NCBI GenBank assembly: GCA_001632435.1
Contig: KV423931.1
Span: 103,833-167,832, forward strand
Origin: Calocera cornea HHB12733
Lineage: Eukaryota; Basidiomycota; Dacrymycetes; Dacrymycetales; Dacrymycetaceae
Direction: 5' to 3'
DNA length: 64,000 bases
Shown: in pieces, positions 46,364 through 58,436 of the stretch
Numbering within the stretch: position 1 is the first letter of the stretch
How the letters are laid out: every line of letters starts with the position of its first letter
Program-made: the position numbers and the translations under genes
The notes under the pieces: generated by a model
Seen by the model: only the letters and a program-made list of their open reading frames with translations
What the model was told of the DNA's origin: nothing
Databases searched by the model: none

Positions 46364-47952
46364 ATGGAAGCACCTTCCGACCTCCAGTCACAGTCGCCTG
46401 AGCAGCTCGACGCTCGCGATGCCCTTAGGTCGTTCAGAGACGAGTTCTATCTGCCCACCAACAGCGCAGTCGGAGCATCCAAGGATCTTGCCGCGGACGA
46501 GCCATGCACCTACCTCTGCGGCAATTCTCTGGGCCTGCTGTCGAAACTGTCGGAATCATTAGTGCAGGGAGAGTTGAAAGTATGGGCAACGCGGTACGTC
46601 TGGCATTCGTCACGGTGATGGCTTGTGCTGACTATACGCGGCATCAGCGGAGTCGTTGGCCACTTCGACCATCCATACGGCCGTGCATGGGCTGAGTTTG
46701 GCGAGAAGCTGTCGCCATTGCTGGCGCCCATCGTCGGTATGCCGTACCCATCTAAATGCACCGTATACCGCTAATCTTGTTTTCAGGCGCTCACACGCAC
46801 GAAGTCATCTCCATGTCTACCCTCACGACCAACCTTCATCTCATGATGAACGCCTTTTACAAGCCCACCGCAGACCGGTTCAAGATCCTGTGCGAGGCAC
46901 GGGCATTCCCTTCTGACAGAGTGCGCATATACGCGACCTAAACCAATCCTATCCTGACTAGACGCATAGTATGCGTTCCATTCTCAAGCTACTGCCCACG
47001 GGCTCGATCCCAAGACAGCCGTCATCGCGCTGACTCCACGGGAGGGCGAGTACACACTGCGTGAAGAAGATATCCTGGACGTGATCGCAAAGGAGGGGCC
47101 GAGCATCGCATTGATCTGCTTCAGTGGTGTGCAGTATTATACCGGGCAGCTGTTCGATATGCAGAAGATCACGCATGCGGGCAAGCACGCAGTGCGTATA
47201 CACTGCTCCTTTCCAGCACTATTCACTCTGACCACTGCTGCAGGGATGCATCGTTGGATGGGATCTGGCGCACGCGGTCGGCAATGTGCCGTTAGCGCTG
47301 CATGACTGGGGTGTCGACTGGGCGGTGTGGTGTACGTACAAGTACCTCAACTCCGGGGCTGGTGGCATCGGTGGCTTGTTCGTCCACAACAAATGGGACC
47401 ATCTCAAGAAACCAGAGTGCGCAACATAGATGCTCGTTCTAATGGCCGCTCTGACTAAGCTGTAGCTACGCGGGTTGGTGGGGCCAAGATCTGGCGACGC
47501 GTTTCCAGATGCCAGAGGACTTTACGCCTATACCCGGCGCATGGGGATACCAACAATCCAACCCTTCCTGCCTCGCCCTTGCTTCGCTACTGGGTAGCCT
47601 CGAGATCTTCCAATCTGCCGGAGGGATACCAGCAACGCGGAGCAAGAGTATTCTCCTGACAGGATACCTAGATGGTCTTCTGCGACAATCGAGCTTCTAT
47701 AACAAGGCTGGCGGACCCAAGTTCACCATCATCACGCCGTCCGATCCATACCGGAGAGGTGCTCAGCTGTCATTGCTCTTCTCCCCTTTGGGAGTGATGC
47801 AGAAGGTCTTCGACGGACTCAAGAGCTCTGGGGTTATCGGGGATGAGCGGCAGCCGGACGTTATCCGCCTAAGTCCGGTGCCATTGTACAATACATTTGC
47901 GGATGTCATGCAAGCCGTCGAAACGCTGGAGGAGGTCATGCGGTCGCTGTAA
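46364..47952 (+). CDS. BNA5: Kynureninase
   Basis: Exons 46364-46593, 46648-46736, 46787-46920, 46970-47191, 47244-47416 and 47466-47952, giving 444 residues. A PLP-dependent fold type I enzyme: [14 protein letters not shown] near the N-terminus, [38 protein letters not shown] with the PLP-contacting Asp, and the Schiff-base Lys in [15 protein letters not shown]. It cleaves 3-hydroxykynurenine to 3-hydroxyanthranilate in the cytosol on the way to NAD. Length fits the family (about 450). All catalytic motifs are intact. Confidence 0.95.
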
Positions 47953-48399
47953 GGTTCCTGAATGTTGTTTGGGTCTGAGCCGAAAATGCGTCTGTTTGTA
48001 ACGAGGTGTTGCCATGAAATCAATTGATATACCCACCAGAATGTAAAAGGTTTCCAATCGTGGGACTCTGGCCGAGATCTGGTAAGCCGGATGGGTCCAC
48101 AATCCGGAAGGAAGCGTGTATTTAATTGAGACCGATGACGCTGGCTGCGGCGGAGGTGGCGACATAAATCCGACCCCAAGCGCCAACAACGAGCCAAAGC
48201 TTGGTGCCATTCAGCTCAGGGTTTGGGAACGGACATAACAATGGCAGACAATGGGATATCCGATAGCTCGCGAAGATAATGCAGATGACCTTGGCAACCG
48301 AAGAACATCCGGCGCATCAGGGACTTGTTCCCGCACACACGCTTACCGCGACCCTTGCCGTCGTCGACGTGTCGTCGTACCCATACTCCCAAGTTGCCA
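47953..48399. other. Intergenic region upstream of YOS9
   Basis: 447 bp with kynureninase 3' flank and YOS9 promoter. No coding frame supported. Confidence 0.5.
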
Positions 48400-50067
48400 A
48401 TGATGGCTCTCGGCGCCCTCCTCCCAATCCTCGTGCTATTCTTATCATCGACGCCAGCACACACACAAAGGGGACTGCGGGTGACGAACATAGAGGACAT
48501 CTATGCGTACCCGAGATTCAGAGTGTCATTCTTGAATGGCTTCCCGGTCAGCAACACGACTGCGGAGCGATGGCTGAAGGACGGACTTGTGGGCGGTGAG
48601 GGCGAGTTCTTGGGCGAGGGCGGAGAGGTTTGGAGGCAGCCAGGGCAGATTGAGGGGTCCGCCGAAGAGGTGCGTTTGCAAATGATGTGATTTGTTTTCT
48701 ACTGACCCCTCTGAAGGCTAGTCAGCCGTTGCGATCACGACTAGAGCGGATGATCCTCGGTCCAAAACAATCCCCCTACCTCTGCCTCCTACCCGACCCC
48801 TCCCCAACTTCCCCCACTCCCGTTCAAACACTCCCGACACATCACCCGAACCCGATTGCATCCTGGCAGTTGCTCGAGCCGCTGAACGGGAAGTGCTTCT
48901 ACCTCCGACAAGGATGGTTCACCTACTCGTATTGCCATAACGACCAGGTGCGGCAGTTCAGGGAGATGGCACACGCGCATCCTCATCCACCATCTGGGAG
49001 GACACCGGAAGAGGATCCAAACGTGAGCAGATATACGAGTCACGACCTGAGATGTACCTGATGACCCTACGCAGTTCGAAGCATATACCCTTGGCGTGTC
49101 GCCAATGCAAAAAGCGGAGGATCGGGATGTGGCACTGCGAGCAAACAACAATCTGGAACTGCGCGGTATTGGCCAGCGGTACCTTGTACAGACATGGTCT
49201 GACGGCACGGTTTGCGACAAGTCTGGTCGATCACGGGAAGTGGAGGTTCAGGTAGGCACCACACTCTCCTCGAATCCGCCCAACCATCTGATTCATCATT
49301 GGCAGTTCCATTGCTCGATGACGACTACCGATGGCATCCTCCTAGTAAAAGAGACCCGAACGTGCCAATACGTGCTCGTCTTGCAAACACCACGGCTTTG
49401 CAGCGAACCCGGCTTCCGCTCCGAGCGAGATTCCGAGCCAGTAAACGCCGTCCGATGCCGGGAGATCGTCGAGACAGCGCCTTCTGTGAATTTGGGCGCC
49501 TCCCGGTCAGAAGATCAGGTGCCCGGACAACCTGGTGCCACTCTCGGCGTGACGTGGGCCGACAAGGCTTTCCGCATGCCGAAGGAGAAGCGTGCGCAGC
49601 TACCCGAGGGGAAGAACAAGGGATCCGAGTTGGAGGACGTCGGATCTGAGGGAGAATCAGAGCTGGTGGACAAGGACAAGGAGAAGGCGGCGAAGGCTGT
49701 GCAGCGGAACCGCGTGATGGAGCTGGTCAAGAGCCTGAACCAGCTACTAATGGGCGATCAGGAGGGACTGGATGACATCAACATCCAGGTGCAGGAGGAC
49801 GACGATGGGGCGATGATCATCCTCGATCTGATGGACAGCTCGATGGACGCGGACGAGAGCATCGGCGAGGGCGAGCCAGAACCCACCGAGGAGGATGGGA
49901 AGGAACCCGCGAAGCAGGGCTCGAAGACGTTCAGCGACCGCGTCAGAGAGGCAATCAAGGCGCTCGCGTCTGCCCGCGGGCAGAGAGCGGACGACGAATG
50001 GTTTGAGGACGACGGGTACGAGTACGAGGATACGCTCCAGCCGCATGTGATGCACGAGGATCTGTAG
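48400..50067 (+). CDS. YOS9: YOS9/OS-9-type ER lectin for glycoprotein quality control
   Basis: Exons 48400-48669, 48717-49022, 49075-49251 and 49306-50067, giving 504 residues. Signal peptide at the N-terminus (MMALGALLPILVLFLSSTPA). The mannose-6-phosphate-receptor-homology domain contains CFYLRQGWFTYSYCHNDQV, with the Gln-containing mannose contact of OS-9 proteins, then DGTVCDKSGRSREVEVQF, CQYVLVLQTPRLC and the paired Cys. The last 200 residues are acidic and disordered. It would bind trimmed N-glycans on misfolded proteins and hand them to the Hrd1 ubiquitin ligase complex. The C-terminus is HEDL, similar to but not the same as the HDEL retention signal. Two adjacent Met codons exist; the first is used. 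Confidence 0.92.
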
Positions 50068-50851
50068 CACATGAATGTACGTAAGGTTGCCCGGACCTCC
50101 TTTGTGGTTATATTGGATACGCAGTCCCGGGCCATGGCACGGGTTGATCACCAGGAGGCTGTGATAAGCGCTCCCTACCAGAATCCTCGCTGCGCGAACC
50201 GAAGAGTCGGAAAAGAAGTCGTGCTCTGCCGTCGGCTGTCATATAAGCGCCCAGCCGATGCTCTGATGCTGCTGCTGTTCACGTCTTCCGATCACCTTCG
50301 GGTCTTTCGATGCGCTTCAGAAGGAAATCTATTGTTGGCAATACTTAGGAGATAACACGATATTTGACAATGCTTGGGAGCAAGCTCCAGCGGCAAGGAC
50401 CCCGCGTAATTTGGACGTGAACGTGGCAGATTCGAATAAGGAAGATGGATAACGAGGAGAATAATGAACAGACGGTTATAACAGAACAATGAACGGCGAA
50501 ACGTGGCGCTTGTGAAAGACAGACAAGTACAGTTATTGGACGAGTAATGAGGCGGTGACGAATTGGGAGGTAATGGTCGTTGGGACGAGCACGGACTGTT
50601 CGTTTCCATCCATCCGGGTTCAGAGCGGAGCGACCCGAGTCGAGGGCGAAGGGTACAAGGCATGAAGGTGAGAGATGGTACATGATGGCGTTAGAATAGA
50701 GGATTGTGGTTGGAGATGCGGGATTTTTGCGTGATTCCATCCGGGCGGAGCGTTGTCGTACAAGTACAACGCGGCCGTAGCCGCAAAGAAGATTGGATCG
50801 TGGTTGGGAAGTCGGGCAATGCTTGCTTTGGCAGTGAGAGGAGGACAGGAC
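50068..50851. other. Intergenic region between convergent genes
   Basis: 3' flanks of YOS9 and of the kinase gene. A+T content is higher at 50340-50560. No gene supported. Confidence 0.5.
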
Positions 50852-53800
50852 TCAGAAGAAGCGCCTCTTGGCGGGGCCGTTGTCGACGGTGAGCAGGACG
50901 TGCTCGTGATCCGGTCTGTGGCCAGGCCTGGAGCAAGGGATGATATTCTGGAGCCACTCGTCGCCGGTGTCTCCATCGCCGTCCTCTTCATCCCACTCCT
51001 CCTGGAATTCCTCCTCGCCCGCGAGCGAGCCGTCCTCCTTCATCGGCTTCCGACGGTGCTCGCGGTTCATATGCCCGCCGCACTCCGCCCCACCGCAGGC
51101 GCACTGCAGGCCGCCGCGGCCCCGGCCCCGGTACAGGTCCGAGATGGTGCAGCGGGCCTCGGGCTCAACGTGCATCATGCGTATGATGGCCGTGCGCGTC
51201 TCGCGGGGCAGGAGGCGGAAGATCGAGTCTGCGCCGCCGCCAATGGCCGTCTGGACCGAGGTGACGCTGTCGTGGCGTGCGCGCTGACTCGCCTGGGCTT
51301 TCGCCCTGGCCTGGGCCTGGGAGGGCCCCGCGGGTGTCGCGTCCGGCTCTTGGGTATGCCCGTCCGCCGTCGCAGGGGTGATGGTGGTGTTTGACCCGAT
51401 AGACTGTTCAGACGCGTTCGTCGCCTGCTGGCTGTGCTGCCCCGCGGGCTTGGGCGGCGCGGCCGCGTTCTGGCTCACGTTTACGATGGGCGGGCTGGGC
51501 AGGGCGGGCACGGTCATGCTCCTGTCGCGGGCCTTGCTGGCAGCGTTGGCGGCCGCGGCCGCGGCGGCCGAGGGCGGCAGGTTGAGTTCGCCCGGCGAGC
51601 CGGGCACGCTGGCGGGCACGACGGGGGTGAACGTGAAGCTTGACCCGACGCGCGGGGACGAGGGCGCGGAGGTGGTGCTCCCCGCCGGGCGGGGCAGGAT
51701 GGCGACGCTCGGGTCCTCTGGCGCGGTCGTGTCGATCTTGAGCCGCTGGAGGTCGGCGATGGTGTTGAGCGAGCCGGAGTAGTCCGAGCTGGTTGCGCTC
51801 ACGCCGCTGGCGCTGACCTCGGACGAGGTGGACGTCGTGCTCAGGCTGGGCGTGTCAAAGTAGCTCGAGCTGAGCGTGCTGTCGCTGATAGGGGTCATGT
51901 CGAAGCTCGCCCCGCCCGCGCTGGTATTGCTCGCGGTGCTCGCCTGGCGGGAGACGTTCCCCGACTCGGACGGATGATGATGGCGCTTCGGCGGGCGCGC
52001 GGGCGGCTTCTCGCACAGCTCCGGGTGGCTCTGGACGAACAGCCGGTAGGACGGGTCCGTCTTGAGGTCAGGGATCTTCCAGGGGAAGCGGCGGAGGATC
52101 ATGCACATGAAGATGATGCCGATGCTCCACACGTCCGTCTTGCGCGGGTCGTACACGGGCGCGTTCAGCACCTCGGGCGCGAGGTACGGGTCCGAGCCGA
52201 CGATGCCCGAGGCCGGGATGAGCGCCTTGCCCGGGTAGTGGAACACCGTCGCTGTGCCGAAATCAATCAGCTTCACCACGTTGTCCGTCGTCATCACGCA
52301 GTTGTCCAGCTTGAGGTCGCGGTGCGCGAGACCCATCCCGTGCAGGTAGTCAACGCCGTCGCAGATCTGCCGGAACACACAATAGATCTCGGGCCGCGTC
52401 ATCTTCCCGGACATGACCACGCTAAACAGGTCGTACGGGGCGTACTCCATGACCTGCGGACGGTCAGCATATACCCTCCACTGCCCAAGATTGAACGCAC
52501 CTCGTAATAATGCCCGTGGTCGCTCACGATATCCACCGTCTCGATGACGTTGACATGCTTGAGCGCGCTGCCGACGCAGAACTCGGCCGTGACCTTCTTC
52601 TGGTACTCCTTCTCGCTCTCGCCGTTCCTCCTCGGCCTAAACTCCTTGACAGCATACGTCCGCCCGCCAGCCTTGGTGCTCGCCTTGATAAGGCGCACGG
52701 TGCCGCCCGCGCCCGAGCCGAGCACCTTGCCCCACTTTCCGTACTTCTTGCTCATATGCGCGTGGGTGACGGCCGCAAGCGTCGCGGGCGGGTGGGTCGG
52801 TGCGCCCTCGACGACACTCTTCTCGCGCTTGTGGTGCCGGTGGTCCGAGCCCGAGTCGTCCGACGGGTGCTCGCTCGCTGGCGTCTGGGGGACAGAGGGC
52901 GGGAGGGAGCCCGCAGGTGTGGGCACGTCCACACCGAGCTTGTCGCGCTGCTCCTTTGCCCGAGCGTGCCTGATGAACCGCTCAAAGTGGTGGCTCGCGT
53001 GCTTCTCAGGGTGCTGCGGGGGCGTGTGGCTCGTCGGGGTGACGTGGCCCGGGGTGGGCGCCGCGCTCGCCGACCCGGGCAGAGGCAGCGCCGGGTTGAC
53101 AAAGTGGTTCCCACGGACCTGGTTCGCGGGGGTCTCGGCGTGCGGCAGGTCCTCCATGGGCGTCATGGCACCCGGTGTATGCGCGCCTGCGGAGGGCGGG
53201 TGGGCATGGTGCGCCATGTGGTGATTGAGGAAGCGCTTGAGGTCGTGCAGGGGGCCGACGTGGACCTTTTTCTGTCCGTGCGGGGCTGCGGGCCTGTGCG
53301 ACCCGCCGGGGGTGGTGGGGTGCTCGCCGGAGGGGGACATGAGCGGGGTGGCCGTGGCGGTTGCGGGCGTGGAGGGGGTTGTATGCTGCTGTGCGCCGGG
53401 GCTGGGCTCCTTGTGCTGCATGGGGAGGTGGAGGTTGAATGCGGATAAGGAGCGCTTGTTGCGGTTGAAGAAGGAGGGTGTGCGCGGGAGGGGCGGGAGT
53501 GCCGCCGCGGACGGCTGGGGGAGGGGCGCTGCGGTCGCCACGGCTGCTTGTGGAGGGTGCTCTGGCTGTGTGGGCGGGTCTGGGAGCACCTGCTGGGGCG
53601 CGAGGACGGGGCCCGTCTTGGTCGCCGGCGGGGAGGGCGTGGTGACTGTGAAGGACGGGGGAGGGACGAGGAGCTGCTGGCCGCTACTCTGGGTCTGGTG
53701 CTGGATGCGGAACGAGTCTCGCGTGAGCGTAACGTTTGAGGCGTCTGTGGTTCCTGCGGTGGATGGCGGAGTGGGCTGTGGTCCGGATCATCGGTCAGCG

Positions 53801-54914
53801 AATGCGCTATGGGGCATCTCTAGCAAAGTAGAAATGGGGGGATAAAGGATGATGAAGGGGAGGAAATAGCGAGGCGAGGGGGAAGACGGGGGAAGGAACA
53901 GGGTTAGGTAACGCAACAGGCCAGCCGCGGGGGCACTCGACCCTCGTTAGCGAGCCATGGCGAGGGGGAGTAAGGTGGTGTGATGTAAGAGGGGCAAGCA
54001 GCAACGCAGGCGTGTGCCGGTTACCGGTGGCCGGTGGCCGATCGCCTTCGCCGGGGGGTTATCAGCGCAGGCACTCGCTTTGCATAGCGTGTCGTGTCCC
54101 AGTCGCGTCATGCCGTGCACTCGCCCACGGCTTGGTCAATACCGCGATGGCCCCCCGAGCCGGCAGCGCGGCTCAGCCACTTGCGCTCAATGCACAGCCT
54201 CGCTTCGTCCGCTCCTTGCCCGGATCGCCCCATTTCGCCGAGGGGGGCGCGGGGGGTGGTGACCTGCATGGTGCATGCATCACCAGCAGAAGGTGGCCAG
54301 GGGGCAAGGCGCAAGGGGCCGCGGCGTATGCCTGCGCCGCCTCGCTCCCGCCAGCCTGGCATGCCCCGGGAGATCCCCTCCCCGCGAAAAGAAGCGCGAA
54401 CCTCCCAGAACCAAAGTGAAGAAAAGGAAAGGGTTGTAAAAAGAGGCGCTGGGGGAAGTGAGATGAAGTGAGATTCGACAACAAGACGTACCTGGGCCTG
54501 CGCGACGGCCGTGTCGCCGACCATGTCCCTTCTCTTCACCCGCTCGTCCGCTTCCTCTCCCTCCTCCTCCTCCTCCTCCTCCTCCTCCTCCTCTTCGCCG
54601 CCCACCTGGAACCTCTTCACCCCAGGGACAAGCGGGCTTCTCCTCCTTCCCGCCACATAGTCCCACCCCCCGTCCCCATCCCCATCCCCGTCCCCGTCCT
54701 CCTCATCGCTCTCCTCCGGCGTGAGCTGCCCAGGGTGCGGCAGCACGCCCCTAGCGGTCTTGAACGCCCTCCCGCTGGGGGTGATGAGGTGTATCCGGTC
54801 CATGCTCGGGCTGGGCGACACCTGCGCTGAGCTCGCTGCGGACGATGACGAAGGGGGGGAGTCCGAGCCGTGCAGCTCGAACTGCACGGGCACCATAGGC
54901 CGCGCGGCGAGCAT
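50852..54914 (-). CDS. HAL4/HAL5-type Ser/Thr protein kinase with long disordered N-terminus
   Basis: Exons 54914-54492, 53775-52501 and 52453-50852, giving about 1099 residues. Kinase domain: glycine loop [18 protein letters not shown]-type Lys in [11 protein letters not shown], catalytic [23 protein letters not shown] and [19 protein letters not shown]. This is the fungal NPR/HAL5 subfamily, which regulates ion and nutrient transporters at the plasma membrane. The kinase domain is followed by a Ser/Ala/Pro-rich region, then a C-terminal piece ([19 protein letters not shown] and [12 protein letters not shown]) that completes the C-lobe. The first exon (start [18 protein letters not shown], with an 18-residue acidic Glu run) is joined through a 716 nt intron. 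That joint is in phase and removes an in-frame stop, but it is an inference; exons 2 and 3 are secure. Confidence 0.85.
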
Positions 54915-57129
54915 GATTATCGATTATTGATTAGCTCCTTTGTGCGTCGGTGGGCGTCGATGCCTCCGGGTACGTGTACGGGTGCGGGTGCGGGTGCGGG
55001 TGCGGGTGCGGGTGCGTGTCTCTGTGTCTCCGAGGGCGAGTGCGGGGTAGCGGGTTCTGCTGGTGGTGGTGCACTGGGCCGGGATGCGAGAGGGTTCCCT
55101 GCGTGCCGTGCGTGTGTGCGTGTGTGTTTGAGGGTGCCGGTGTGTGGGCTGCAGGCAAGTACCACTAGTATGGGAATTGTAATCGGTAATCGGTGCTGTG
55201 CCTGTGCGTGCGGGTCGTACTAGTGAGTGGGTGGTGGCTGTTATCGCCTTTTGATAGGATACGATAGGATAGCGTGGGACCGGGCGGGCGCCTGGGACTC
55301 CGCGGCGGCTGGGTGCAGTGCTGGGCTGGTGAATACAGTACAGTGTGCCGACTCGAGCTGGGGGAGGTGCGAAAGCGCGCAAGAGGGGTCGCGGGGCGCG
55401 CCTGGTTATATGCAAAGCAATGCCACCGCCTGACAGCGCAGGCTGATGATGATGGATGCGCTATGCGAGCTCTGTTCTGTTCACCCTCCCTCCTTTGCGA
55501 GGTTGACGCAGTGGCGCCCCCGGGTGCGCCGGGAGGGGCATCTGATGCCCCCTCCCTGAGCTCTGAGCAGCGGAGAGCGCCGCATCTGCTCCCGCAGCTC
55601 CTCCTCGTGCACCCGTCCACCGCCCATTCACTAACTAACTAGTCCCACTTCCTGCCTTGCCCCGCGCTCTTGAGCGAAGCGAGATACGACACGAGCGGTA
55701 CGGGACAGGGTGGTGATGATTGCGATAACACACAGTTCATAGCTTGGTGCGCCAAGCGCAGGGACGCCCGTGCGCGCCCGTGGGCTCAACATATGTCCTC
55801 CCATTCGAGCTCCGCCCATCGCCCAGTAAGTGAGTGCTGGTATATCATTATTATTACATCTGCTCAGTGTAGCTTATGGCGAGCCGCGGCAGCGCCCGGC
55901 GCCTTCCTTGCCCGTGCATGCCTCCGCCTCTGCCTCCGCCTCCGCTGGCCAATTGTGGTAGGTGATTGCGTCATACCTCTCCGCCCACGCAAGCTCCGCC
56001 TGCCTGCCGGTGTCCGTTCGTGCGCTGCTGCCGACTGTCCATAGCACTGAGCAACGGGTACGTAATAATTGACCCCACTCATATCAGCGGTAACATACCG
56101 TACCGAGGATTGTGCGCGTGCCAAGAAGCACCGAATGAGGAACAGACAGAAGTATGCCGTGATCCTCCGGCGGCTGAGTGCCGTCCACCGAACGGAACCG
56201 AACGGAACCGAACCGAGCCGTTGTTGCGCCTCATAGCCCCCTCCCATCCCTATCAACAGTCCTGCAGCAATAATGTTGAAATTTTCGCACAATCAGGCAC
56301 CGCCGGACAAAGTGTAAGCCTATCACCGCGTAAGCGCGCGCTGACCGAAATTTGTACCACCGCACGCCAGATATTACGGCAGGCTGATGATGGGCAGTTC
56401 GGACAATATTGCTCGGCCCACGCGCGGCACCCGGTTGCAGCCGCCCGCCCGCGGCGAAAGACGAACACCGCGGCGGTCCTCGCAGCCATTGTCGATCTTT
56501 CTTCGATGATGCAGATCAACAACGGCGCTAAGCGGGCCATGTGCTCCGGAAAAACTCAGAAAACTAAGAAAGAAAAAAAAAACTGCAGCACCCTGTGCTC
56601 CGGGGATGGGGAGACGCCCGCACCTCCGCCCTGCATCCTCCATTATGCATTCTGCACCCTACAGCCCAGGCCCGGGCGAAGGCACATTCCTGGACACTCC
56701 GGCCAGGGCGCGCCCGCCGGAATTTTCCCGCTGTCCAGGGTTGAGAAGCACGAAGCACGCACCACATACGGGCGCCGAGGGCGAGGGTCCGCCGGGACTT
56801 CCCGCCTTATGCTGCCGACGTGGGCTCGGCCCGTTCCAGGGCGACGGCAACGGCCGCCCCGGCAGGGTGTACTATGTCGCCTAGCCTAGCACAGCACGCG
56901 TATGTGTTGATCGTGTGCTTCGGGTTCCGGTGATGGTGTCTTGTTGCGAGAGGCGGAATGCGGGAGGAATGGGAGCGACGCGTGCGGTAGGTTAGCCGAG
57001 CTCCGCAAGGCATGTGCATCGGCGTGAGCCACGAGATTAATGTCACGGGCTATCGATCATTAATCCAAGTTCATGTATTACAAAGTACCGTTCTGCGTTG
57101 ACTCCCCTCCCACCAGTACTAAGTCCTCG
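54915..57129. other. 2.2 kb gene-free region with GC-rich repeats
   Basis: No gene supported. A plus-strand open frame covers most of 55966-56889, but it has no domain and lacks splice or codon features of a gene, so I leave it out. The left part is the promoter of the HAL-type kinase. It contains a GGGTGC hexamer array at 54980-55015. Confidence 0.5.
54980..55015 (+). repeat. (GGGTGC)6 microsatellite
   Basis: Six perfect copies of GGGTGC in the 5' flank of the kinase gene, about 65 bp upstream of its start codon. Confidence 0.9.
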
Positions 57130-58436
57130 CTACACCGCATGCGCGCCGCTCTCCTCGAGCTTGAAGCTCGTCCTGCTGATCCTCGCCGTTCCGGGCGCGC
57201 TCAGCTTTCCATCCTCGACGTTGTCGAGCTCCCACTCCGAGTCGTCCCGCTCGAGCGAGTGCGCCTCGCCACCGCCATCGGTGTGGAAGTGCCGGCTGAC
57301 GGCGATCGAGATGGGCTGGGGGGTCGTGTGCGAGCGGATGACCGAGCGGAAGTGCGAGGAAGGCTCGTTGTTCAGGCCCAGACCGACGCGGACGATGAGC
57401 AGTGAGAAGGTGATTCCCTGTTAGGCTCTTAGCACTCTGCATTGAGTAGGAAGAGCAATTGCATACAATCATAGGGTTGATCTGCAGGCACCGAGATAAA
57501 AAGCAGGTCAGGGGCTGTGGCGAGAGTCAAGAAGCACTACGCACGCAGTCAACCAGGATATACTGCGAATTTGACCCAGAAACATAGGTCATCAAGAAGA
57601 TGAACAAGCTAGCAGCATATATGGCACCACTCTCGCAGATGATCGACACAATTGGCCCCAAGGTGCCTCCGGCAGACGAGGTCGTGGTCATGTTCACCTT
57701 CCAGATGCGGAAGACGATGAGGGACGTGACGATGATGTTCTGTGCCAAGGTGAGGCTGATCACTGCTGCGATCCAGTCGTGCAGCGCCGTTGCGAAGATC
57801 GAATCGCCCGAGTGCAGGTTGGCCATCGTCACGACCATGAATATATCGACCGCTGTGGGAGCAAATCCTTGAGAACCATAGGTAGAGCAAACGGGTCAAA
57901 TGATACGTACTGGCACTTGCGATGAACAGCATGATCGGAAGCACGACGATCCATATGTTGTTGCCCCAGACGATCCAACATCGGTAGATCTGTCTGCAAT
58001 TAGTGGTCATCTCAACGTAATGTACGAAGGCATAACATACCAAGATGGCATCCGCAATTACGAAATACGAGCACGTAAGCGCAGTCCTTGTGACTTCCTT
58101 CCACTGAGCCAGCAGTTGTAAGTCTGCAATCGGCCCACCTGGCTCGTTTCGGAGCAGAATGAAGGCGTCGTCGACTCGCGCGAACGAGATCGCAAGAACG
58201 GTCGTGTTGACGAGGAACATGGCCACTGCAGCTGATATGAGGATATAGTTCGCTTTCCTTGTCTTCCTCTTGTACAACAGGACGTAAAGTGAAGCTACAA
58301 GGAGAACGATAAATACTCCTGAAGTGCTGGTCAGATCATATGTTCACAGCGAAGGCACTGTACCCGAACCGTAGAGAATAGAGCTGGCGAACAACCCCGC
58401 AAGCGTCGCCGTGTCCAGAGGTAGGGGATCAGACAT
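57130..58436 (-). CDS. Seven-helix integral membrane protein, copy 3 of 3
   Basis: Exons 58436-58370, 58318-58041, 57989-57911, 57867-57545, 57481-57467 and 57417-57130, giving 349 residues. Close relative of 10866-12146 and 19709-20870, with DTATLAG, AQWKEVTRTAL, IYRCWIVWG and INPMI followed by GITFSLLIVRVGLG. The first introns sit at the same positions as in the 19709 copy, and the 15 nt INPMI microexon matches the 10866 copy. The hydrophilic tail has HTDGGGEAHSLERDDSEW. Function unknown; the conserved loop motifs suggest a common topology. Confidence 0.87.

Noticed and set aside
52510..53448. 312-residue plus-strand open frame opposite the kinase
   Set aside because: Antisense shadow; the minus strand encodes clear kinase motifs.
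54980..55015. Gly-Cys repeat protein at 54950-55168 (+)
   Set aside because: The Gly-Cys run is only a reading of the GGGTGC microsatellite in a kinase promoter.
55966..56889. 307-residue plus-strand open frame
   Set aside because: Long only because the DNA is GC-rich. No domain, no splice pattern, and its composition is that of random GC-rich translation.
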